Below, piece after piece: positions 34,497-42,464 of a stretch of DNA of 64,000 nt (position 1 is the first letter of the stretch; each line of letters opens with the position of its first letter). The notes below the pieces were generated by a model that was not told the DNA's origin, made no database searches, and saw only the letters and a program-made list of their open reading frames with translations. Source of the stretch: Lachnospiraceae bacterium AC2029 (GTDB lineage: Bacteria; Bacillota; Clostridia; Lachnospirales; Lachnospiraceae). Made by a program: the position numbers and the translations under genes. The stretch spans positions 2,130,001 to 2,194,000 of the forward strand of contig JNLK01000001.1 of assembly GCA_000703065.1 (NCBI GenBank), given 5' to 3'.

Positions 34497-34599
34497 CGAT
34501 ACTGTCAATAGTCACGACAGGCGCATTCTTTATATGCGTTTTAAAGAACACGATTTGCTGTCGCGAGTGAATTAACCAAAATAAGGTTAAAATCTTTAT

Positions 34600-34628
34600 T
34601 TGACAAGTGGTGAAAAATGTGATACTGT
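34600..34628 (+). promoter_or_regulatory. Promoter of the XRE/ImmA-IrrE pair
   Basis: TTGACA (34600) and TACTGT (34623) are 17 bases apart. GATACT at 34621 is an alternative -10 box. Confidence 0.55.
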
Positions 34629-34655
34629 TTATGGTGTCGGAAAGGAGGATTGGCT

Positions 34656-35024
34656 ATGGGCTACACACCATTTGGAGAATTTGTAAGGATTCTCAGAATC
34701 AAACATCATCAAGTGATGGGCGATATGGCGAAGATTTTAGGTACATCTACGCCGTTTTTGTCAGCCGTAGAAAATGGGAAAAAAAATGTTCCCGCAGAAT
34801 GGATAGAGAGGCTCACAAATTACTATGGCCTGTCACCGGAAGAAAAAACGCAACTAGAGACATCAGCAGAAGAATCGAGACTCCAGTACAAAATCATACC
34901 GGGTAATTCCGGGACAAATCAGCGAAAGGCTGCTTTTCAGTTTGCAAGGTCTTTTGACGAAATGGACGATGAAACCGCACTTAAAATCCTGGAGCTTCTC
35001 AGAAACAAGGAGGATACTGACTAA
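34656..35024 (+). CDS. XRE-family helix-turn-helix regulator
   Basis: The 122-residue protein has an XRE domain at residues about 4-60 (FGEFVRILRIKHHQVMGDMA, then STPFLSAVENGKK) and a charged helical C-terminus. The ATG at 34656 was chosen over a TTG at 34650 because AAAGGAGG lies 7 bases before it. It overlaps the next gene by one base (TAATG). XRE proteins paired with an ImmA/IrrE peptidase act as repressors cleaved upon DNA damage, or as antitoxin-like partners. Confidence 0.85.
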   Translation: MGYTPFGEFVRILRIKHHQVMGDMAKILGTSTPFLSAVENGKKNVPAEWIERLTNYYGLSPEEKTQLETSAEESRLQYKIIPGNSGTNQRKAAFQFARSFDEMDDETALKILELLRNKEDTD

Positions 35025-35566
35025 TGGACTATAAGACAAAACCTACGAGCTTGAGAGACATTCGTAGGTATTCTGTAATTCTCCGCAGGTTGTTTAAAGT
35101 TCCGAGGGGAGGACCGTTCCCAGTCTTACAGGCTCTTGAGCGTCTGCGCGATGTGTTTAGTGATTGCAATTTCATTGTGGTTGAAGACACACGGCTTCCG
35201 CCTCAGACAATGGCACGATGTGTTCCTAATAACTTGGGTGGATTTACTATCGAGATCAAGCAGTCTGTTTATGACGGGGCACATGAAAAAGGTATAGGTG
35301 CTTTTTTGGGTTTTATTTGCCATGAGATATGTCATATCTTCCTGTTCAAAATCGGCTTTACCCCCGTCTATGAACGATGCTTTGCGGATAATGCTCTTCC
35401 GGCATATTGCAGCGTAGAGTGGCAGGCAAAAGCTTTGTGTGGCGAGGTAATGATACCATTTGACGAAAGCAGAGGCATGAGCGTGGACCAGATTACGACA
35501 AAATACCACTGCTCAAAAGCCTTTGCTGAAGTTAGACGAAACCGGGAAAGGAGGCGGTGCTCTTGA
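35024..35566 (+). CDS. ImmA/IrrE-type metallopeptidase
   Basis: The 180-residue protein has the zinc motif HEICH (an HExxH) in GFICHEICHIFLF near residue 104, and a later WQAKALCGEVMIP segment typical of COG2856 proteins, where helices complete the site. In ICEBs1, ImmA cleaves the XRE repressor ImmR to switch on element transfer. Some COG2856 pairs instead act as toxin-antitoxin modules. Here the pair is translationally coupled and lies at the left end of the second putative element, which fits repressor control. Confidence 0.83.
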   Translation: MDYKTKPTSLRDIRRYSVILRRLFKVPRGGPFPVLQALERLRDVFSDCNFIVVEDTRLPPQTMARCVPNNLGGFTIEIKQSVYDGAHEKGIGAFLGFICHEICHIFLFKIGFTPVYERCFADNALPAYCSVEWQAKALCGEVMIPFDESRGMSVDQITTKYHCSKAFAEVRRNRERRRCS

Positions 35567-35885
35567 GGGTCATAGAAGAAAACACTGCAAAGACTGTTGG
35601 CGCAGGCAATGCAGTGTTCGTTCTCAGATATTCCTATCTGTATTAGCTCTGATATTATAGCGAATTCCACGGACGAATTCAATACACTTTCGGCATTTTT
35701 GGCGATTTGCCGAATGATTTTGGAACTGACAAGTCATGCTCTCAGATATTCCTATCTGTATTAGCAATCACATGGAATACCTGAGAGCACATCCTCAAGG
35801 TTAATAAAAAAGACTCAGAGCCTTGTTGTATGAGCAGAAAGGCGGTGGAATATGATTTTCACTGTTAGATTATCGAGGTATTGCC
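35567..35885 (+). other. Structured non-coding region
   Basis: It contains the hairpin arms AACACTGC (35581) and GCAGTGTT (35611), two exact copies of a 26-bp sequence beginning TCTCAGATATTCC (35622-35647 and 35740-35765), a dyad TTCGGCA...TGCCGAA (35691-35716), and GCTCTCAG...CTGAGAGC around the second copy. No coding frame is convincing. It may be a regulatory RNA or a protein-binding region. Confidence 0.5.
35622..35765 (+). repeat. Two exact 26-bp repeats, 118 bp apart
   Basis: Copies at 35622-35647 and 35740-35765, each beginning TCTCAGATATTCC and ending TGTATTAGC. They are not found in the coding genes around them. Confidence 0.8.
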
Positions 35886-36305
35886 ATGAGAAAAACGATA
35901 TTTGATGATGGCTTCCAGGCATATCTTACAGAAGGAGCAACCATTGTCGGGGCGGCAGGAATCCCAATGCTGATGGATCTTGATAACGTCCAAATTCCAA
36001 AAGATTTGCTCCCCTTCGGAAAAGCCAGGACTTGCCATAATAGGCGTCAATATATTCACTTTTACCAGCATGATAAAGAGTTTTCGCGAGTGCTGACAGC
36101 TACGACACGATATATTGACGTATTGAAGCTTTATGATGGAGTCATTACTCCCGACTGTACAATGATGATTGGCCAGTCTCCCTGCCTTCAACAGGCAAAT
36201 ACATATATGAACCGCGCGGTCGGATTTTACCTGCAGCGACAGGGGATTCCGGTTATTCCAAACATTCGATGGAGCGATGAAAGTAGCTTTGAATATTGTT
36301 TCCTA
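35886..36305 (+). pseudogene. DUF4417 gene, 5' part, cut by an IS
   Basis: It encodes 140 residues up to SFEYCFL, including DGVITPDCTMMIGQSPCLQQ and QGIPVIPNIRWSD, which are typical of DUF4417 proteins found in phages and conjugative elements. The reading frame continues exactly at 37595 if the IS and one TA are removed, giving a 217-residue protein. In the present state the protein gains one IS-encoded residue and stops. Function of the family is unknown. Confidence 0.8.
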
Positions 36306-37592
36306 GTATAAGCGTCATAAATTAACTGGACTTTTTGACAGGCAATGTATCAACCGACAATTCCTCATTCGGATCTATCTCGTCAAGACGATATTTCCAG
36401 TGATATACAACGGGTTCCTCATTGACCTCATCAAAATATTTATATATGCGCGCTACCAGTTCCTCTTTAGTTTTAACTCGAATACCTTTAAGCGACTGGC
36501 GCGTAAGTTTACTAAAGAAACCTTCAATCAGATTTAACCATGATCCATGCTTGGGAGTGAAAACAAACTCAAATCTTCCCGGCACGGTAGCAAGGTACTG
36601 CCTGGTTTCATCAGATGTATGAACTTTTAGATTATCCAATACTAAACGAATTTTATCTTCCTTGGGATATTTGGAATCCAATAATTTAAGGAATTCAATA
36701 TAGTCTTTACTTGTGTGAGATTCTTTTACCAGCGGTATAGCTTCTCCTGTTTGTAAATCTATTCCTGCAAGAAGAGATAAAGTTCCAAGGCGTTTGTATT
36801 CATAATCACGGCTGATTGTTTTATGAGTTTCATCAGGCAGCAGATCATCAGAAGTAGTAGCTATCGCCTGTATTCCCGGCTTTTCATCATATGAAAGCAC
36901 ATGAACAATTTGATCGTCCTCTGCAAAAGGTAACAGTTCACCATTTTCATCAAATTGATATGAGAGTTGTTTGTATACCAAAAGAACATTATGCATCTTC
37001 TGATCAAAATCAGGATCGCGTCTTTCACAATAATAGGTGATTTTGTTAGGCTTTATTTCAGCCTCTTCAAGTATTGTTCGAACCTTGGATTGACTGATTG
37101 TTGAAAGCCGGATGTGCCCCGCTTCTTCAGCGCATTTGTTAATGTGTTTGGTCAGAAGTGCTCTGGACCATACTTCTGCGGAATACCCCAAATCTACGGG
37201 TTTCTGACAGGCAATGCTGATAATCCATGCTTTTTCATCATCAGTGATTTCCGCATTTCGTCCACGGCCAGGCGCATCAAATAAGGCATTTTCAATACCT
37301 CCGTCAAGGTATTTGTTAATGCACAACATAACACTTTTACGATTCATATCTACCTTATTGGCTATCTCATCTATTCGAGTACCATTCGCTTTGAGAAGGA
37401 GAATTCGAGCTCTGCTAACAGTTTGCGCCTGAATAGTCCTTGTTCTTGTAAGCGATTCAAGATATGAACGATCATCGTCACTTAATGTGATTGTAGTTGC
37501 TTTTCTGCCCATGGATAATGCCCCTTTCGGTATGATAAGAGCATTATACCAGAAAACAGAAATAAAGTCCATTTATTTAAAAACATATATAC
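36306..37592 (-). mobile_element. IS630-family insertion sequence
   Basis: A 1287-bp element flanked by a duplicated TA (36304-36305 and 37593-37594), the target choice of IS630/mariner elements. The ends begin GTATA and share further bases including TGGACTTT about 22 bases in, as imperfect inverted repeats. It carries one full-length transposase gene. Removing it restores the DUF4417 reading frame, which proves the boundaries. Confidence 0.88.
36322..37512 (-). CDS. IS630-family DDE transposase
   Basis: A 396-residue single-frame transposase. Residues about 10-60 form a helix-turn-helix (DEIANKVDMNRKSVMLCINK). The catalytic DDE_3 domain has Asp in LSYDEKPGIQ, Asp in LVLDNLKVH and Glu in NLIEGFFSKL. 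The start at 37512 (MGRKATT) was chosen because AAAGGGG lies 9 bases before it, although the frame is open for 20 more codons. The gene looks intact, so the element may still be mobile. Confidence 0.9.
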   Translation of the reverse strand: MGRKATTITLSDDDRSYLESLTRTRTIQAQTVSRARILLLKANGTRIDEIANKVDMNRKSVMLCINKYLDGGIENALFDAPGRGRNAEITDDEKAWIISIACQKPVDLGYSAEVWSRALLTKHINKCAEEAGHIRLSTISQSKVRTILEEAEIKPNKITYYCERRDPDFDQKMHNVLLVYKQLSYQFDENGELLPFAEDDQIVHVLSYDEKPGIQAIATTSDDLLPDETHKTISRDYEYKRLGTLSLLAGIDLQTGEAIPLVKESHTSKDYIEFLKLLDSKYPKEDKIRLVLDNLKVHTSDETRQYLATVPGRFEFVFTPKHGSWLNLIEGFFSKLTRQSLKGIRVKTKEELVARIYKYFDEVNEEPVVYHWKYRLDEIDPNEELSVDTLPVKKSS

Positions 37593-37594
37593 TA

Positions 37595-37828
37595 GGAGTA
37601 CACCCAGGTTCGATAGTTTCTGTCAGCACTCACGGATGTATTCGGGACAAGAAACAGAAGATGATGTTTAAGATCGGCTTGGAAGCAATGTTAGACACAT
37701 TATCTCCTTCAGCAGTTCTGGTTCATGGTTATATGCCGGAAGAGATTTTCGGAGAATACAAAGGTCAGGTGGATTTCTGCCGATATGCAAGTGAGTTCGA
37801 ACGCACTCACCGGAAGGAAGGTGCGTGA
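37595..37828 (+). pseudogene. DUF4417 gene, 3' part, cut by an IS
   Basis: It encodes GVHPGSIVSVSTHGCI, KIGLEAMLDTLSP and VLVHGYMPEEIFGEYKGQV, continuing the frame interrupted at 36305. It keeps the family's C-terminal strands but has no start of its own. Confidence 0.8.
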
Positions 37829-37829
37829 G

Positions 37830-38222
37830 ATGGGAACTTGTTATAAAGGTGGAGCTGACCACTATCATAAGGTCACTGAAAACATAGGTTCAGTGGCTGC
37901 GGTTTACAAGTATCAAAATGGACTCTTCGGAGATCGCGGACAAGGTGGGTCAAGTGTGATTCGCAATATAGCATCGGACGATCCGCAAGCAACAGCAAAA
38001 GACTTTTTTGATAGGCTTACATATGGAGGCATAGAAAAAACACTATATTACAAGGACGGGTCTGAAAAGGGTAAAAGAGTCACTATGGCTGATGGTTCAA
38101 CGATGAACTGGAGAAAAGTCTCATCTTCAGCGGATAAGTCTCCGGCGGTAGATATTGATATTGAACGAAGCAATGACCATGGAGAGTTGGTTACACAAAA
38201 AATACATTTTACGAAGAGGTAG
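37830..38222 (+). CDS. Hypothetical protein linked to DUF4417
   Basis: A 130-residue soluble protein with the order MGTCYKGGADHYHKV, GLFGDRG and GGIEKTLYYKDG. The start is one base after the DUF4417 stop (TGA-G-ATG) with GGAAGGAAGG about 9 bases before it, so it belonged to the same operon. No known domain is recognised. With the IS in front, it may now lack its promoter. Confidence 0.65.
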   Translation: MGTCYKGGADHYHKVTENIGSVAAVYKYQNGLFGDRGQGGSSVIRNIASDDPQATAKDFFDRLTYGGIEKTLYYKDGSEKGKRVTMADGSTMNWRKVSSSADKSPAVDIDIERSNDHGELVTQKIHFTKR

Positions 38223-38226
38223 GAAT

Positions 38227-38781
38227 ATGGTCAACATAGATGTCAGATTAAAAAAAGAAGATATCCAGATTCTGCAGAGTGCTGTAGGGAAAAAGCTGGA
38301 TAGGATAGAACACGATGAATTTGTCTTTACAAATACGTCCTCACAGACAGTCAGGCTTGTTTTAGGAGACGAACTCTTCTATCTGTACAGTTTCACAGAA
38401 CCTCTTGATTATTATGGAACAGAGGAAGATGTGGCGGTTTGGTCAGTTGAAGAAAAAGAATATCCCCTGATTGCGGATAAGAGCTTTGTAACGACTCCTT
38501 TTCAGGAAAAAATCACTGCAATCCGTATCGTACAGGAGCACCAGATGCTGTTTGATAACGCCCGGCAGACCTATGATGTATGGGTGACAAGAGGAATCAT
38601 TATTGAGTTTGGAGACCATGAGTTGGCTTTTGAAAAGCCAGTCTGGTTCTCAGAGGATATCGTTATTCGTAAAGGATATGATCTCATTGAAGAATTCCAG
38701 CCGGTAGAGGAAATCTGCAAAGCTGGAAAATGGAAGGATGAGATTACGATGGAGTGTTCCCGGGAAGTGGTGATATTATAA
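38227..38781 (+). CDS. Hypothetical protein
   Basis: A 184-residue, beta-rich soluble protein. ATG at 38227 follows AAGAGGTAGGAAT and lies 4 bases after the preceding stop. An earlier in-frame ATG at 38155 lies inside the upstream gene and has no ribosome-binding site. Segments such as EFVFTNTSSQTVRLVLGDEL and WVTRGIIIEFGDHELAFEK suggest a beta-sandwich. A hairpin terminator follows. Function is unknown. Confidence 0.65.
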   Translation: MVNIDVRLKKEDIQILQSAVGKKLDRIEHDEFVFTNTSSQTVRLVLGDELFYLYSFTEPLDYYGTEEDVAVWSVEEKEYPLIADKSFVTTPFQEKITAIRIVQEHQMLFDNARQTYDVWVTRGIIIEFGDHELAFEKPVWFSEDIVIRKGYDLIEEFQPVEEICKAGKWKDEITMECSREVVIL

Positions 38782-38802
38782 GCGGGAACTAAAAAACGCG
38801 AG

Positions 38803-38828
38803 CAGCATCCCTTTAGATAGGGATGCTG
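38803..38828 (+). terminator. Hairpin terminator
   Basis: CAGCATCCCT and AGGGATGCTG form a perfect 10-bp stem with a 6-base loop, followed by AATTCTT. The T run is weak. Confidence 0.6.
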
Positions 38829-38860
38829 AATTCTTGACTTCCTATGGAAAACAAGGAAAA

Positions 38861-38938
38861 TGTCTAAGCTGACTTGTTTTGTGAGAGGATAACAGCAGGC
38901 CTTCGGTGAACAAATCGTTCATCGGAGGCTTGTTCCAT
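38861..38938 (+). repeat. 78-bp direct repeat, copy 2
   Basis: The second copy of 34419-34496, with the same hairpin core and the same spacing from TGTCTAAGCT. It runs straight into the TTGTTCC cluster. Confidence 0.8.
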
Positions 38939-39218
38939 ATCTTGTTCCATTCTTGTTCCGATCGTGAACCCGCATAGAATAAGGGGATTGAGACATAATA
39001 GAACAAGGAACAAAATAATTTTATATATAGAAAAAAAAGAGAGAAATAATAGGCGCGCGCGCGAAATGCGCATATACGCGCGTATATAGAGTAAAGATAG
39101 AGCTTGTTCTTCGTGGCTTGTTCCAAAATGCCGATAAACCCTTGCCAGACAAGGGGTTATCGCGTGAACAAGCTATGGAACAGTGTAACACAGGTGGGTG
39201 ACTTGTTCTTATCGGCAT
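38929..39218. repeat. Cluster of CTTGTTCC motifs with nested inverted repeats
   Basis: CTTGTTCC or close variants occur at 38929, 38941, 38952, 39103, 39117 and 39202 on the plus strand. Inverted copies (GAACAAG) lie at 39001 and 39166. A 10-bp inverted repeat, ATGCCGATAA (39128-39137) with 39209-39218, encloses the hairpin AACCCTTG/CAAGGGGTT (39137-39158). The layout resembles iterons of a replication origin or a transfer origin, but no replication or relaxase gene is nearby. Confidence 0.55.
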
Positions 39219-39298
39219 CATCCAGGTTCACCGCAGTTGTTTCCGCTTTTTCAGACCTATTCCCCGTGATATGACTGTCATATACGGCTGTTTTATGC

Positions 39299-39324
39299 TA
39301 TACTTACGCTATGTGAACGTAAGT
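39299..39324 (+). promoter_or_regulatory. -10 box with overlapping operator dyad
   Basis: TATACT (39299-39304) overlaps the dyad ACTTACG (39302-39308) with CGTAAGT (39318-39324). The -35 region is weak (TGTCAT at 39276). A repressor bound here would block transcription of the gene at 39341. Confidence 0.5.
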
Positions 39325-39340
39325 CTGAGGAGGACGGATT

Positions 39341-39754
39341 TTGATCAAAACTATACGGCAATTTGGATGGGTTTATTACCTTGATGAAGAGAAAAGCAAG
39401 TCGCTGGATTCGGATCGATGTGGAAAGTGGATGTACTTTTTTAGCGATGTTAAACGCGCTGCTGAATTGTGTATGGAAGCGGTTGAAAAAGGCGTGGTCG
39501 CGGAATCAAAGCATTCCGATGAACCGGAGGGTGTATGCTGCTTCTATCTGAACGGAGACGATCAGGACGCACACAAAAGCGTTCTTCAGTTCTTCCTTGA
39601 ACATGATCTGATCAGGAAAACCAAGAAGGGGAAACTGTATAATATATCCTTCAAGTACGATGACCAGACGAGGAATGGTGAGTACGGCGATTCATTTCAG
39701 GCGGAAATCAAGTTGGATCAGTTTCTGAATCTTGAAACAGGAGAATGGATATAA
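39341..39754 (+). CDS. Hypothetical protein upstream of the restriction locus
   Basis: A 137-residue soluble protein with a TTG start preceded by GAGGAGG at 7 bases. It has segments GWVYYLDEEKSKSLDSDRCG and VLQFFLEHDLIRKTKKGKLY. No family is recognised. The operator dyad in its promoter and its position before hsdR suggest a regulated, element-borne gene. Confidence 0.65.
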   Translation: MIKTIRQFGWVYYLDEEKSKSLDSDRCGKWMYFFSDVKRAAELCMEAVEKGVVAESKHSDEPEGVCCFYLNGDDQDAHKSVLQFFLEHDLIRKTKKGKLYNISFKYDDQTRNGEYGDSFQAEIKLDQFLNLETGEWI

Positions 39755-39837
39755 GACTGGCCTGCCTTAAGGGGCAGGCGATTATTTGAAGGTATTGGTT
39801 CCGATAATATGACGTTATGGGAAGCGGAGGGGTGAGC

Positions 39838-41430
39838 ATGATTCTATCTAAAAAGCAGATGTCAGAAGAGGATATCAAGCTGAATTTCATAACACCGGCA
39901 CTTCTTAATCACGGTTGGAAAGACAAGATCACGATGGAGCAGGCAGTACGCTTCACGGACGGAAAGATTAACATTAAAGGGAATCTCGTGGCAAGATCCC
40001 CGGCTAAAAAAGCTGATTATATCCTGTATATCAATGCGAATAACCCGATTGCGATCGTAGAGGCAAAGGACAATAACCATTCGGTTTCTTTTGGTATGCA
40101 GCAGGCTAAAACCTATGCAACTATGATGAAGATCCCATTTGCATACAGCTCCAATGGAGATGCATTTGAAGAGTATGACTATCTGACCGGTATAGAGAGA
40201 CAGATCGCATTGGATGAATTTCCTACTCCGGAAGAGTTGTATGATCGATTCAAAAAGGAGTCAAATGGCGGGCTGGGATTGTCGAAGGAAGAAGAGGCGA
40301 TAATTCAGCAACCGTATTATTCGGGGCAGAATACGAATACCCTACGTTACTATCAGAGAAATGCTGTGAACCAGACCTTGGATGCGATTGCAAAGGGGCA
40401 GAACAGGATTCTTCTGGTGATGGCAACCGGAACAGGAAAAACCTTTACGGCATTCCAGATCGTATATCGTCTTTTGAAAAGCGGACTGAAAAGGAAGATC
40501 CTCTATCTTGCAGACCGTAATATTCTTGTGGATCAGTCCATTCAACAGGACTTTTCTCCGTTGGCTAAAACCATTCATAAGGTGGACTTCTCTAAGGATG
40601 ATCCCACCACGATCTCTTCTTATGAGGTGTATTTTTCTTTGTACCAGCAGCTTGCGGGAAAGAGCGAGAGCGATGATGACGACAGGGAGAATGGAGATGA
40701 GACGATTGCAAAGTTCCAGGCGCTATTCTCACCGGAGTTCTTTGATCTGGTTATTGTAGATGAGTGTCACCGCGGATCAGCAAAGAAGGACAGTAACTGG
40801 CGAAGAATCCTCGAATACTTCAGTGGTGCGACCCAGATCGGTATGACTGCTACCCCTAAAGAAACCAAGTACATTTCCAACATAGATTACTTCGGTGAGC
40901 CAGTATATACCTACAGTCTCAACGAGGGTATTAACGATGGCTTCCTGGCTCCCTTTAAGGTAATCAACATCACGACGGACATCGGTGATGGATGGAGACC
41001 GTACAAGGGGCAGCTGGACATGTATGGGAATGAGATCGAGGACAGGATCTATAACAATAGCGATTATGACTACAATATCACGATCATGGATCGGATCATT
41101 CAGGTCGCAAGTGAAATCACGAACTATCTGAAGAGTACTGACAGAATGGCAAAAACGATCGTATTCTGTGCGACGGAAGCACATGCGGAATGTATGCGGA
41201 TTGCACTTGCTAACCTGAACCAGGATATGTGTCAGAAGAATCCGGATTATGTTGTGAGGATTACCGGCAGTGATACCTATGGAAAGTCGAAACTGGATTA
41301 TTTCATTTCCCTTGCCGAGTATCCGGTAATAGCCACAACATCGAAACTTCTATCAACCGGTGCGGATTGTAAGATGACAAAACTGATCGTTCTTGATCAG
41401 ATGATCGGTTCGATGACAGAGTTGGAATAG
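39838..41430 (+). pseudogene. hsdR: Type I restriction subunit HsdR, truncated
   Basis: 530 residues, where full HsdR is usually 780-1000. Present are an N-terminal PD-(D/E)xK nuclease (KADYILY, then IAIVEAKD near residues 58-75), motif I ATGTGKT near 196, motif II DECH near 307, motif III TATP and motif VI-side helicase sequence up to TSKLLSTGADCKMTKLIVLD. It then diverges and stops at SMTELE, just where QxxGRxxR of motif VI should follow. Without motif VI and the C-terminal assembly domain it should not translocate DNA. ATG at 39838 follows GGAGGGGTGAGC. Confidence 0.82.
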
Positions 41431-41447
41431 ATTTGGAGAATGAGTAA

Positions 41448-41918
41448 ATGGTATTTGCAGATGTACCTGAGATTATCTTCAGCAATAAACAGAATATCCC
41501 GTGGAATGATGTGGAACAATACCTGAAAAAGTTCATAGGACAGGAGTTCCGGGTGAAAGAGTCTGGGGATATGATCCATATCGGAGGGGATTTCCCGGAT
41601 GAATACACAGAGTCCAAGTATACCAAGAAACTGCGCGGTGCACTTGCCAAGGCAAAAGCAAATGCAGGGCAGGTGATCGGTGCCATGCTTGAAAATGCTG
41701 AAAACAGGCGTTGGGTGGAAAATAAGGACTCCAAACACGATAAAGAAGCGAGTGGGGGATGGTACAGATACGATGTGGGCTTTACCATTCCGGTTGAAAG
41801 TAATGGTGAATCCCGTAAGAATGCCTATGTCGGAACGGCGGTAGTCAGGATCAAGGGTGACAAGCTGTATCTTTACGACATTATAAACATAAAAAAAGAA
41901 GCGAGTACGCCGCATTAG
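41448..41918 (+). CDS. Polyvalent-protein-like (LPD-type) domain protein
   Basis: The 156 residues read NIPWNDVEQYLKKFIGQEF, IHIGGDFPDEYTESKYTKKL, AKAKANAGQVIGAMLENAEN, GWYRYDVGFTIPVESN and LYLYDIINIKKE. This pattern matches C-terminal domains of large polyvalent proteins and phage/ICE structural or effector proteins (LPD-type). Here it stands alone with its own ATG after GGAGAATGAGTAA, inserted between the hsdR and hsdS remnants. It could be a free module or the tail of a lost polyprotein. It has no nuclease motif that I can name. Confidence 0.6.
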   Translation: MVFADVPEIIFSNKQNIPWNDVEQYLKKFIGQEFRVKESGDMIHIGGDFPDEYTESKYTKKLRGALAKAKANAGQVIGAMLENAENRRWVENKDSKHDKEASGGWYRYDVGFTIPVESNGESRKNAYVGTAVVRIKGDKLYLYDIINIKKEASTPH

Positions 41919-42050
41919 TCCGAAGACCGTACGGTAAAAAACCGCTTCTCTTTGAATGAAGATTAGCATAAACTGAGAGGCATGTCAAGGGAAAATACGG
42001 GAAACGAATTATGTCCATCTCTGTGGAGATGAAAAATGAGAGGATAGATA

Positions 42051-42401
42051 ATGACAGCACAGCAGTTGAAGAACTCAATATTGCAGATGGCGGTGCAGGG
42101 GAAACTTGTCCCCCAGGATCCGAACGATGAACCGGCGAGTGTCCTGCTTGAACGTATCCGCAAAGAAAAGGAAAAACTGATCAAGGAAGGGAAAATCAAG
42201 AAAGAGAAGAACCCTTCCTACATTTTCCGTGGTGAAGATAATTTGCCTTATGAGAAGGTCGGGAATAATGAGCCGGTATGTATAGCGGATGAAGTGCCGT
42301 TTGAGATACCGGATAGTTGGGAATGGGCTCGTTTAGGTGTCATTTCAACATCTGCGGCCGAACCTACCCTCCCCGTAAATTCAAGGAATTCCATTCGCTG
42401 A
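42051..42401 (+). pseudogene. hsdS: Type I specificity subunit HsdS, truncated
   Basis: It begins MTAQQLKNSILQMAVQGKLV, then NDEPASVLLERIRKEKEKLI and EVPFEIPDSWEWARLG. This is the typical start of HsdS, whose first helix and lead-in precede the first target-recognition domain. The homology ends there and the frame stops after 116 residues, so no DNA-recognition domain remains. No hsdM gene is present between or beside the fragments. The break lies within about 60 bases of the right element end. Confidence 0.8.
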
Positions 42402-42411
42402 GGCCCGATTT

Positions 42412-42428
42412 TATACCCCGAGTATACC
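42412..42428 (+). repeat. Paired TATACC motif, third copy
   Basis: TATACC-N5-TATACC, within a stretch (CGATTTTATACC) shared with 34182-34193. It lies 58 bases before the right att core. Confidence 0.5.
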
Positions 42429-42464
42429 CACTGATTGACTGTGCATTCTGAGAGAGGAATAAGG

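Larger units (their letters stand above)
34239..34655 (+). other. Left-end non-coding region of the second element
   Basis: Holds the TATACC pair at 34344, the 78-bp repeat at 34419, an inverted repeat CGACAG/CTGTCG across about 34510-34570, and the promoter of the XRE gene. No gene is seen. Confidence 0.5.
38782..39340 (+). other. Non-coding region with iteron-like repeats
   Basis: 559 bases without a supported gene. In order it holds a hairpin terminator (38803), the second 78-bp repeat (38861), eight TTGTTC/GAACAA motifs (38929-39208), an alternating GCGCGC tract (39053-39083), nested inverted repeats (39128-39218), and the promoter and operator of the next gene. Confidence 0.6.

Noticed and set aside
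34656-35566. Firm assignment of the XRE/ImmA pair as a toxin-antitoxin system
   Set aside because: Sequence alone cannot tell a phage/ICE repressor-protease switch from a COG2856 toxin pair. The position at an element end favours the switch, so no toxin claim is made.
37487-37828. 113-codon frame starting inside the IS630 element
   Set aside because: Its first third is IS sequence read out of the transposase frame. The remainder is the 3' half of the interrupted DUF4417 gene.
40681-42401. Complete type I restriction-modification system
   Set aside because: HsdR lacks motif VI and the C-terminus, HsdS lacks both recognition domains, and no methyltransferase (NPPF/Y motif) is encoded nearby.
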